Assembly (NCBI GenBank): GCA_903905065.1
Contig: CAIVEW010000044.1
Location: 124,001-188,000 of the forward strand
Direction of reading: 5' to 3'
Origin: an uncultured Bacteroidota bacterium
Lineage (GTDB): Bacteria > Bacteroidota > Bacteroidia > Chitinophagales > Chitinophagaceae
Length of the DNA: 64,000 nt
The notes beneath the pieces are model-generated. The model made no database searches. It was not told the origin of the DNA and saw nothing but the letters and a program-made list of their open reading frames with translations. Both the position numbers and the translations under genes were made by a program. Of the stretch, positions 54,761 to 64,000 are shown in pieces. Within the stretch, counting starts at the first letter, position 1. Each line of letters starts with the position of its first letter.

Positions 54761-55300
54761 ATGAAAAACGTCTGTTCGCTTATTTTCTTTGCCTGCCTGC
54801 TTTCAATGAATGTCTATGGCCAGAAAAAAAACAGGGCAAAAGATGATAGTCTGACCCAGAAAACAGACTCGCTCCCCTATCAGAAATACCCTACCCTGCC
54901 CGCATTTAATATCCTGCTTCGCGACAGCGTTACCATATTTAACACCTACAACATTCCTGAAGGCAAGCCCATACTGATCATGTTCTTTGACCCTGAATGT
55001 GGCCATTGCAAAGACGAAACAAAAAGATTGCTGGCTGGAATGGATTCGCTAAAGGATATACGCTTTTACATGATCACCTCGGTACATGACTTTAAAAAAC
55101 TTCGCGATTTTTATGACGAATACCACCTTGGCGACTATAAAAACATAGAGGTGGTCGGCCGTGATTATGAGTATTTCTTCATCACTTATTACGGCGTGAA
55201 GTTTGTACCGGACCTCGTATTGTATGACGCACACAAAAACCTGGTAAAGTTTTTCGATGGGCATGTGACTGTGGATGAATTGTATCGGTTGACGCATTGA
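54761..55300 (+). CDS. Periplasmic thioredoxin-like protein
   Basis: 179 aa. Signal peptide (about 1-21, NVYGQ). Thioredoxin fold (about 45-179) with redox motif FFDPECGHCKDE (CGHC, about residues 87-90) and the cis-Pro in GVKFVPDLVLYD. TlpA/redoxin type: reduces or makes disulfides in the periplasm. 90 bp after gpmI on the same strand; partner unknown. Confidence 0.88.
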   Translation: MKNVCSLIFFACLLSMNVYGQKKNRAKDDSLTQKTDSLPYQKYPTLPAFNILLRDSVTIFNTYNIPEGKPILIMFFDPECGHCKDETKRLLAGMDSLKDIRFYMITSVHDFKKLRDFYDEYHLGDYKNIEVVGRDYEYFFITYYGVKFVPDLVLYDAHKNLVKFFDGHVTVDELYRLTH

Positions 55301-55370
55301 CCAATGAATCATGGTATTTTCAGACAAAACAAGAAATCCAGATATTCAATAATCCACCAATCCTGATCCA

Positions 55371-55982
55371 ATGTTTTATTCCTTCAAAGGCTTTATTCCC
55401 GTAGTCCATCCATCTGCATTCGTGCATCCGTTGGCTGCTGTTACCGGTAACGTTATTATAGGTAAGGATGTGTATGTAGGCCCCGGTGCGGCTATACGCG
55501 GCGACTGGGGCGGCATAGTGATAGAAGATGGCTGTAATGTACAGGAAAGCTGCACGGTGCATATGTTCCCCGGTGTTACGCTTACCCTACGGGAATGCGC
55601 TCATATCGGGCACGGCGCGATAATACATGGCGCAAATATTGGCCGCAATGTGTTGGTGGGCATGAACTCAGTGATAATGGACGAGGCCGAGATAGGCGAT
55701 GAGTCCATTATAGGCGCGATGACATTTATTCCTGCTAAAACGATCATCCCGGCAAGGTCTCTTGTAGTGGGCAATCCCGGTAAAGTAATAAAACAAGTGA
55801 GCGATGAAATGATCGCCTGGAAAACAAAGGGCACCCGCCTCTACCAGATGCTACCCAAAGACTGCCATGACACCCTGATAGAGTGCCAGCCCCTGAGTGA
55901 AATGCCTGCCAGCCGGCCTACACAGGAGTCGTTGTATGATACGTGGGAGAAGATAAAAGAGGATAATGTGGGTGCGGAATAA
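55371..55982 (+). CDS. paaY: Hexapeptide-repeat protein PaaY (gamma-carbonic-anhydrase fold)
   Basis: 203 aa. A left-handed beta-helix of I/V-G-x-x-x-x hexapeptides carries HIGHGAIIHG and VGMNSVIMD. The His triplet expected for metal binding is present (VHMFPG, HIGHG). The C-terminal tail MIAWKTKGTRLYQML matches PaaY/CaiE rather than YrdA. PaaY is a thioesterase that relieves dead-end CoA esters in phenylacetate degradation. It lies 15 kb from paaABCD and on the other strand. Confidence 0.82.
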   Translation: MFYSFKGFIPVVHPSAFVHPLAAVTGNVIIGKDVYVGPGAAIRGDWGGIVIEDGCNVQESCTVHMFPGVTLTLRECAHIGHGAIIHGANIGRNVLVGMNSVIMDEAEIGDESIIGAMTFIPAKTIIPARSLVVGNPGKVIKQVSDEMIAWKTKGTRLYQMLPKDCHDTLIECQPLSEMPASRPTQESLYDTWEKIKEDNVGAE

Positions 55983-56029
55983 TTGGCACTTAGCTAAATA
56001 GCATTGTTCTGAAAAGACAGGGTGGCTAG

Positions 56030-56722
56030 TCAATTAATAATATTAAAAAGCCTATCTTCTTGTAACATGATCTCATCATGTATAGGGGCCATTGCAACCA
56101 TGAAAACATCGTTTTGTTTTTTGAGAAAAACAACGTCCAATAGGTCTTTTTGTGAATTTCTTCCCGTCCTGAATTTCATGTCGATTATACCGCCAGAAGC
56201 ATAACTAAATGCAAAATAATTCAGGCCACAATATGATAAATAAATTAGGGTATCATTTCTAATGCTATCAACTATTTTCTGACAAAAATAATAAAGATGG
56301 ATGCTATCTGTAGCGCAAACAGAATCGAAAGACCAATGAAGCGTGAAATTAGGCTCCTTGATCGATGAATATTGACCTAAATTCGATACATCTTCATTTT
56401 TAGGCTCTTCCATGATATTATGGAATGAGACTTGATTACTTTGAGGAATTTTGTATTGAAATAGTAAATATTTATTTTTATATAAAAACCTTGCTGTCGG
56501 ATTTTTGCCCTTGCAGTTATAGGCAATATCCAATTTTAAATATTTCTTTATTTCCGGCTTATATATTTCCATATAACCCGCCGGAACATCGGCGGAATAA
56601 GACATTTTTGAAGTAAGTAAATGTAGGTTTTTTATGTTAATAACAAATACGTATAGTATTAGCGCCGCTATCGCTATTAGAATCGTATATCTTTTTTTAT
56701 GAGCATTAGATTTAGCTGACAT
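56030..56722 (-). CDS. Hypothetical protein with N-terminal membrane anchor
   Basis: 230 aa. A basic start (KSNAHKKR) and one membrane helix (about 12-30), then a soluble alpha/beta part without recognised homology: FQYKIPQSNQVSFHNIM, FSYASGGIIDMKFRTG and a late VFMVAMAPIHDEIM. Four Cys. It is markedly more AT-rich than the genes around it, which may point to transfer. No operon partner; groL is on the same strand but starts far upstream. Confidence 0.6.
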   Translation of the reverse strand: MSAKSNAHKKRYTILIAIAALILYVFVINIKNLHLLTSKMSYSADVPAGYMEIYKPEIKKYLKLDIAYNCKGKNPTARFLYKNKYLLFQYKIPQSNQVSFHNIMEEPKNEDVSNLGQYSSIKEPNFTLHWSFDSVCATDSIHLYYFCQKIVDSIRNDTLIYLSYCGLNYFAFSYASGGIIDMKFRTGRNSQKDLLDVVFLKKQNDVFMVAMAPIHDEIMLQEDRLFNIIN

Positions 56723-56908
56723 AATTCGATTTCGTAAGAATTCAAAGATATGTACTGCTCAGTTGACTTAAAAATTCGTTGGGCATGCATTCTCCCTGCA
56801 TTATGGCAAACTGCCCATAGCACCCCTGCCCCGAGGATATTGGTGTTACGCAGGGCTGACACTGGGTCCACCCCTACGATGGAATTCCAACCGGCATAAA
56901 ATTCAAAA

Positions 56909-56928
56909 GCCCCGGAAAAAACCGGGGC
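56909..56928 (-). terminator. Terminator of groSL
   Basis: Perfect 7-bp stem gccccgg/ccggggc with a loop of six A, then (minus strand) ttttgaattt. 31 bases after the groL stop. Confidence 0.85.
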
Positions 56929-56959
56929 CTTTGGAATTTGGAATTTTATTTTTGGAATT

Positions 56960-58645
<1,686 letters not shown>

Positions 58646-58700
58646 TTATTTCTTAAAAACAGGGGCAATTGTCTCATTGTCGAACTGCCTCATTGCCGAA

Positions 58701-58982
58701 TTAAATTACCGCAAGTATATCGCTCTCGCGCATGATCAGGTAATCTTCACCATCGTGAGAAACCTCTGTGCCCGCATACTTACCATAAAGGATAGTATCG
58801 CCGCTTTTCACCGTCATTGGCTCGTCTTTTTTACCAGGGCCGGCAGCTATAACGATGCCACGCTGTGGTTTTTCTTTTGCAGTGTCGGGGATGATGATGC
58901 CTCCGGCAGTTTTCTCTTCCGCTGCTGCGGGTTTCACTATTACCCTGTCGTGTAGTGGGGTAATGCTTGCTTTTTTAGCCAT
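58701..58982 (-). CDS. groS: Co-chaperonin GroES
   Basis: 93 aa. [20 protein letters not shown] with the mobile loop, [26 protein letters not shown] and [13 protein letters not shown]. Caps GroEL. 103 bp upstream of groL; the gap carries a ttagccaattagttaat spacer repeat. No CIRCE element seen upstream. Confidence 0.97.
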   Translation of the reverse strand: MAKKASITPLHDRVIVKPAAAEEKTAGGIIIPDTAKEKPQRGIVIAAGPGKKDEPMTVKSGDTILYGKYAGTEVSHDGEDYLIMRESDILAVI

Positions 58983-59493
58983 AGTTTTTATGTTTTAAAA
59001 TTTATTAACTTGTTAGGTGGGTGCTACCCAATTGCTCTTCAACATTTTCTATGCCAGTCGCTGGCGGGCTGCAAATGTCGCTATTTTGGCAGACAAATGA
59101 TGTTAAAACATTGTTTTTTGGCTAAATATGACAGGGGAGTGGTGAAAAATTGACAAGGCGGAAGTTTCGGTAAAGGTCTCTCGCAGAGGCGCAAAGGCGC
59201 GGTTTCCCTGTTTTGTTTTCAAGATCGCAAAGTGAGTGTGCTTATAAAATTAGATAATCCCAATCTATCTGGTTCAGACCTGACTGCGCCGCTCATATAC
59301 TTTATAAGCGACAAGAATCAGAATAATGATCAGCGTTATTATGAGCTCATTGCGAGGTGGCAGGGCGAATAAAAAGATGTGCATCACCGTATTTTTTGTG
59401 CAATATAGTTATATTGTTTCGAGTTGTATATGGGTAGTAAAGAAGCGAGAAATTCAAACTTAGATATACCCAAATTCCGAAATATTAGTTCAG
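58983..59493. other. Gap upstream of groSL
   Basis: Contains a possible groSL control region: on the minus strand GACATTTG (59079-59072), a near-consensus -7, with the inverted words TGTC and GACA 12 bases apart overlapping it (about 59075-59094). A short small-protein ORF is at 59274-59384. A ctctcgcagaggcgcaaagg repeat word lies at about 59177-59196. No CIRCE. Confidence 0.35.
59274..59384 (-). CDS. Possible 36-residue single-helix membrane protein
   Basis: ATG at 59384. A short polar start (MHIFLFALPPRNE) is followed by one strongly hydrophobic helix (about residues 14-26, ITLIIILILVAY) and a basic tail YKVYERRSQV, a classic positive-inside layout. Too short for routine gene calling. No family recognised; a chance ORF cannot be excluded. 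Confidence 0.35.
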   Translation of the reverse strand: MHIFLFALPPRNELIITLIIILILVAYKVYERRSQV

Positions 59494-60012
59494 ATGACTA
59501 GAATGATTTTTTTTGCGTGTGCCTATTTTCTAACTTGTTCTGCTTGTAATATATCAGTTCATTCCAATCCATTGGCTTTAAGTTACTATAAGGGCGGGAT
59601 CATCAACTATGACAAACAAGATTACAGAGGCGCAATTTTGGATTTTAATAAAGCAGTTGATCTTGATCCTAATTATGAGGAAGCGTTTGCCTTTAGAGGA
59701 ATAGTAAAAAGGGCTTTAAATAATGATTCTGGCGCTTTGGCCGATTTCACATTATCAATAAATATTAGTGCCAATGCATTTGCTTATTTTAATAGAGGTT
59801 TGACGCGAGCGTCACTAAGAGACTATCAAGGGTCTAAGAGAGATTTCACCGAAGTAGTATTTTTAGAACCTAATAATTCGAGCGCATATTATAATAGAGG
59901 GACCGTGTATAAAATGTTAGGGCTCAATGATAGTGCTTGCTTAGACTTTAGCAAGGCGAACAAACTTGGATACAAGGATGCTATGCTTGCCATACAGAAT
60001 AATTGCAAATAA
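59494..60012 (+). CDS. Secreted TPR-repeat protein, probably a lipoprotein
   Basis: 172 aa. The start MTRMIFFACAYFLTCSAC has a plausible lipobox (TCSAC, Cys about 18). Three to four TPR units follow: YYKGGIINYDKQDYRGAILD, AFAFRGIVKRALNNDSGALAD, AYFNRGLTRASLRDYQGSKRD and AYYNRGTVYKMLGLNDSACLD. TPRs make a protein-binding superhelix. AT-rich compared with neighbours. Partner unknown. Confidence 0.75.
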   Translation: MTRMIFFACAYFLTCSACNISVHSNPLALSYYKGGIINYDKQDYRGAILDFNKAVDLDPNYEEAFAFRGIVKRALNNDSGALADFTLSINISANAFAYFNRGLTRASLRDYQGSKRDFTEVVFLEPNNSSAYYNRGTVYKMLGLNDSACLDFSKANKLGYKDAMLAIQNNCK

Positions 60013-60502
60013 GCGCGACCTTTTTTATGTTGGCGAATCTCTGCCCCTTCAGCGGGACTAGCCGATACCCGGGCAGGAAGCAAAGAACTCTCAATAGCGT
60101 TGAGCGTTTTGCAGATAGAAAATTGCACTCTTTTCCTCAGTTGCCCCGACCTTCAAGTCTATTTATACCCACATCTTTTCCCTTTATAAAATTTGGCATG
60201 CCCCGTAGGGGCTATCTGTTTGTAGCAAAAGAATGTTCCAAATGCAATTTTGCCCCGTAGGGGCTGTCCCGTTCGCGCATCGGATAGCCCGCTCCGGGGC
60301 ATTCTTACTCGATTTCTTTTTATTACTACAAACAGATAGCCCCTACGCGGCACAACTCATTATTTTAAAATACTTGAGGCTACACGGTCGACTTGAAAGC
60401 CGAGGCAACCAGGAATATTTTTTGAAAGGTGCAACTGTCTTACACCCCAGCAGGAAGGCCAAGAAAGAATTTATTTGTATATTTACATCATAATTTCGTT
60501 AT
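60013..60502. other. REP cluster without genes
   Basis: 490 bases filled mostly with palindromic repeats (see next entry), plus a ttgccccgacc REP fragment at about 60140-60151. The short ORFs seen here are palindrome by-products. Confidence 0.7.
60199..60352. repeat. BIME-like cluster of gccccgtaggggc REPs
   Basis: Palindrome gccccgtaggggc at 60200-60212 and 60252-60264, a partial at about 60291-60300 (gctccggggc), and an inverted unit at 60324-60352. The outer two share about 27 bp, including gctatctgtttgtag, in opposite orientation. Confidence 0.85.
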
Positions 60503-60745
60503 ATGACGTTTGATTCTGTGAAAGATAAATTGCACGACTACATAGAGCATGCCGATCAAAATAAGGTGATGGCGATCTATACTTTAGTGTGCAATGAAAT
60601 GGAGACTTATGCCATTTATGACGAAGCAACGCTAAATAGCCTTGAGGCCACTAGAGACAACATGCTTTCCGGCAAAGAGAAAACGTATACTTTAGAACAA
60701 ACAATTGCCAATATCAGGAAGCATCGTGGCACACATGGAATATGA
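60503..60745 (+). CDS. Putative antitoxin of a ParE/RelE-type module
   Basis: 80 aa, acidic, two or three helices: FDSVKDKLHDYIEHADQNK, LNSLEATRDNMLSGKEKTYT and LEQTIANIRKHRG. Length, charge and an 11-bp overlap with the toxin are typical. The DNLLSGK...TLEQ-type tail is common in small Bacteroidota antitoxins. Neutralises the toxin and usually autoregulates; no DNA-binding fold is obvious. Confidence 0.75.
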   Translation: MTFDSVKDKLHDYIEHADQNKVMAIYTLVCNEMETYAIYDEATLNSLEATRDNMLSGKEKTYTLEQTIANIRKHRGTHGI

Positions 60746-61031
60746 ATTAATTTTCAGCGCCCGTTCCCAGAATGAGGCAGATGCAGCGTTCGACTATTAC
60801 GACCACATAAATCCAAAACTTGGTGATCGTTTTTTTATAGAATTATTGGAGACGTATCAAAAGCTCTCTGTCTCCCCGCAACATTACTCCTTCATTTCAT
60901 CAGTGCGCAATACAACAGTAAGGGATGTAAAGCTGCCGTCATTTCCTTATGTAGTTATCTATGAAATACAGGAAAACGCCGTCTATATTATCTCCGTAAT
61001 GAATTGTTACAGGAAACCTTTTATTACTTAA
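60735..61031 (+). CDS. ParE/RelE-family toxin
   Basis: 98 aa from ATG 60735 (MEYELIFSARSQNEADAAF). The fold signature is present: an N-terminal strand, a helix with FDYYDHINPKLGDRF, ELLETYQKLSVSPQHY, then strands VRDVKLPSFPYVVIYEI and VYIISVMNCYRKP. Closest to ParE-like (gyrase-targeting) members but RelE-like action cannot be excluded. Overlaps the antitoxin by 11 bp; sits between a REP cluster and glnS. Confidence 0.82.
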   Translation: MEYELIFSARSQNEADAAFDYYDHINPKLGDRFFIELLETYQKLSVSPQHYSFISSVRNTTVRDVKLPSFPYVVIYEIQENAVYIISVMNCYRKPFIT

Positions 61032-61043
61032 TAGCCGTCTCCG

Positions 61044-61051
61044 TACATTTG
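61044..61051 (+). promoter_or_regulatory. -7 element for glnS
   Basis: TACATTTG, 17 bases before the glnS ATG. No clear -33. Confidence 0.5.
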
Positions 61052-61068
61052 CCCATATTTAACCAACA

Positions 61069-62736
<1,668 letters not shown>

Positions 62737-62767
62737 TTATAGGCAGCGCATGTGAGCTGTGTGTATC

Positions 62768-62810
62768 CACTGAGATTTGACAACTTTTTAAAAGTTGTCA
62801 AATCTCGGTG
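62768..62810. terminator. Long perfect hairpin after glnS
   Basis: 17-bp perfect arms gagatttgacaactttt / aaaagttgtcaaatctc around a 1-base centre, extended by four more (wobble) pairs. It lies 35 bp after the glnS stop. There is no classical T-run after the stem, so it may serve as a bidirectional terminator or be a palindromic repeat. Confidence 0.55.
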
Positions 62811-62867
62811 TAACGGATATCCTTGATGCGTATTTTGGCTAAGCCTATTTTCACGTTTCATTTTCAA

Positions 62868-62885
62868 CCCGACCTGAAGGTCGGG
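62868..62885. repeat. REP palindrome cccgacctgaaggtcggg
   Basis: 18-bp palindrome with flanks tca/gcaac. A half copy (ttgccccgacctt) is at about 60140-60153. Confidence 0.6.
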
Positions 62886-62933
62886 GCAACTGGTACTATG
62901 CAGAACTGCATTGATCCCTTCCAGATGATGCAT

Positions 62934-63164
62934 TCACGCCAATACTCCATGTTCGATCCGCCCCAATTCATCCAGTATCATAGTTATACCATCTGGTGTT
63001 CCTAAGAATTCTCTAGGCTTCTTATTCCCAAAAGGAATCAAAACAGTATCCATCCATTGTTCGAATTGCTACAAACTTCCAAAAACCTCCTTGCCCCGTT
63101 CAAAGAGTTTCGTAGAATTATGCTCCCAAGCTTCCATATCAGCTGATTTGCGTTTTTTCAACAC
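62934..63164 (-). pseudogene. Xre/MbcA/ParS-type antitoxin, interrupted by an in-frame stop
   Basis: The minus strand from a GTG at 63164 (or ATG 63137) encodes KSADMEAWEHNSTKLFER, then GKEVFGSL, an in-frame TAG (63071-63069), QFEQWMDTVLIPFGNKKP, REFLGTPDG and DELGRIEHGVLA to a TGA at 62934. The VFG, KKP, L-x-TPDG and DELGRIEHGV pattern is the toxin-binding domain of MbcA/ParS/Xre antitoxins. One nonsense codon splits it. No RES-type toxin follows, so the module is dead or orphan. Confidence 0.72.
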
Positions 63165-63190
63165 ATAAATTTACTAAAACCCATCTAAAT

Positions 63191-63574
63191 TTATCTCCCT
63201 ACTATCATACTGATCTCCACATTCACGCCTTTTGGCAGGCCAGATACTTGCACGGTCTCGCGGGCGGGTGCCGTTTCATTATTAAAGTAGCCACCATACA
63301 CTTCGTTTACCTGCGCAAACTGGCCCATGTCCATCAGGAAAATGGTTGTTTTCAGCACATTTGCAAAGGTCATCCCGGCTTCTGTAAGGATGGCTTCGAG
63401 GTTTTTCATTACCTGTGTTGTCTCGGTTTTGATATCACCTTGAACAAGGTCACCCGTTTTCGGGTCCAGTGGTATCTGCCCGGATATAAAGAGCATATTA
63501 CCAAATTGCACGGCCTGGTTATATGGACCTATTGGCGCTGGCGCATTGTCTGTACGAATGATTTTCTTTTCCAT
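63191..63574 (-). CDS. ridA: RidA-family reactive-intermediate deaminase
   Basis: 127 aa from ATG 63574 (MEKKIIRTDNAPAPIGPYNQ); an upstream ATG in frame is less likely. Signature: GNMLFISGQIPLDPKTGDL, IFLMDMGQFAQVNEVY and ARETVQVSGLPKGVNVEI with the conserved Arg. It hydrolyses 2-aminoacrylate and related enamines made by PLP enzymes. Divergent from tsaB. Confidence 0.94.
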   Translation of the reverse strand: MEKKIIRTDNAPAPIGPYNQAVQFGNMLFISGQIPLDPKTGDLVQGDIKTETTQVMKNLEAILTEAGMTFANVLKTTIFLMDMGQFAQVNEVYGGYFNNETAPARETVQVSGLPKGVNVEISMIVGR

Positions 63575-63579
63575 GTCCA

Positions 63580-63587
63580 CAAAAGTA
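63580..63587 (-). promoter_or_regulatory. -7 element of ridA, leaderless type
   Basis: TACTTTTG on the minus strand, ending five bases before the ATG at 63574. Like gpmI, it would give an mRNA with little or no leader. Confidence 0.5.
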
Positions 63588-63597
63588 ATGCGCTCCT

Positions 63598-63605
63598 TAC
63601 ATTTG
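63598..63605 (+). promoter_or_regulatory. -7 element of tsaB
   Basis: TACATTTG, 11 bases before an ATG at 63617 and 56 before the ATG at 63662. It lies 10 bases from the divergent ridA element, so the two promoters overlap face to face. Confidence 0.5.
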
Positions 63606-63661
63606 CACACTATTTTATGAAACGGAGTTCCATCCGGCCATTGAAAATAGCTAATATTCGG

Positions 63662-64000
63662 ATGAAATACTTATTACACATAGATACCTCAACAGATGTT
63701 GGAACTGTTGCGATCAGCAGTGATGGCGCGCCGGTGTCCTCATTGAGCACACAGGAAAGCCGTAACCATGCGGGGGCCATCAACAACATGATCACACAGC
63801 TTGTGGCCGATGCAAATATTTCATTAAAACATCTAAGTGCCATTACTGTATGCGCCGGCCCGGGCTCCTATACGGGGTTAAGGATAGGCCTTGCTACTGC
63901 CAAGGGTCTGTGTTACGCACTGGACAAACCTTTGATGCTTGATAACAGGCTTTCTTTGTTGGCATATAGGGCTTACCGTCAATTCCCTGCATGCTCGCGA
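63662..64000 (+). CDS. tsaB: tRNA threonylcarbamoyladenosine protein TsaB (3' end outside window)
   Basis: First 113 aa. MKYLLHIDTSTDVGTVAISS is the ASKHA phosphate-1 strand. SRNHAGAINNMI and CAGPGSYTGLRIGLATAKGL are TsaB signatures. It partners TsaD and TsaE in making t6A37 of tRNA. The ATG at 63662 gives the canonical start; an in-frame ATG at 63617 adds 15 residues. Cut by the window end. Confidence 0.95.
   Translation, partial: MKYLLHIDTSTDVGTVAISSDGAPVSSLSTQESRNHAGAINNMITQLVADANISLKHLSAITVCAGPGSYTGLRIGLATAKGLCYALDKPLMLDNRLSLLAYRAYRQFPACSR

Noticed and set aside
58983-59110. CIRCE (HrcA) operator upstream of groS
   Set aside because: No TTAGCACTC-N9-GAGTGCTAA pattern. Only a weak TGTC/GACA pair is seen.

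Overview
The window looks like a chromosomal segment from a member of the Bacteroidota, most likely Chitinophagaceae or a close relative. The evidence is threefold. Several secreted proteins end in type IX secretion (T9SS) sorting domains. Promoters match the Bacteroidota -7 element TAnnTTTG and start codons lack Shine-Dalgarno sequences. The family content also fits: a poly-HAMP hybrid kinase, three-piece PntA/PntB, PaaABCD with HppD/HmgA, and an APH-RapZ fusion. No rRNA, CRISPR array, prophage or replication origin is visible. The genus is not determined.

Layout. 1-6.9 kb: the 3' part of a giant poly-HAMP hybrid histidine kinase and a receiver-kinase partner. 6.9-8.2 kb: a REP-associated tyrosine transposase between near-perfect inverted REPs, sitting between what look like the two ends of a destroyed T9SS cargo gene. 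8.2-9.5 kb: an NHL-propeller T9SS protein. 9.5-10.4 kb: non-coding, with a well-formed promoter that has no ORF behind it. 10.4-12.3 kb: the tRNA-Thr(TGT)-Tyr-Gly-Thr(GGT)-tuf operon. 12.4-16.3 kb: an EGF-like lipoprotein and the pnt transhydrogenase genes. 16.4-17.1 kb: a frameshifted IS200-like transposase among palindromic REPs. 17.6-27.5 kb: a 2633-residue T9SS adhesin with 19 tandem 90-residue repeats, followed 33 bp later by an OmpA-type barrel protein. 27.7-35 kb: lepB, a YihY/BrkB protein, small proteins, an aldehyde dehydrogenase, an outer-membrane protein and an APC permease. 35-43.8 kb: a secreted endonuclease I, then the operon hmgA-hppD-paaA-paaB-paaC-paaD-MBL/rhodanese (transcribed leftwards), preceded by an aminotransferase coupled to a DUF559 nuclease. 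44.3-55.9 kb: manC, an Nfu-type protein, small secreted proteins, the APH-RapZ fusion, a SixA-like phosphatase, an ASST-like protein, lpxH, a DUF922 protease-like protein, gpmI, a thioredoxin-like protein and paaY. 56-64 kb: groSL, a TPR protein, a REP cluster, a ParE/RelE-type toxin-antitoxin pair, glnS, a broken Xre/MbcA/ParS antitoxin, ridA and the start of tsaB.

How the genes work together. The aromatic operon joins tyrosine breakdown (HppD, HmgA, possibly fed by the adjacent aminotransferase) to the PaaABCD epoxidase of phenylacetate degradation. The reductase PaaE and the later Paa enzymes are not in the window, apart from a distant paaY. The adhesin and OmpA-barrel pair, the NHL protein and the endonuclease are the surface or secreted arm. 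At least four unrelated palindromic REP families and two Y1-transposase loci show heavy REP/RAYT activity, which has left gene wreckage and may have rebuilt the start of one gene. Nothing here is certainly a new system. The best candidates are the RAYT locus with its broken host gene, the adhesin/OmpA pair, the aromatic operon, the APH-RapZ fusion and a small secreted FKVCKN-motif family.
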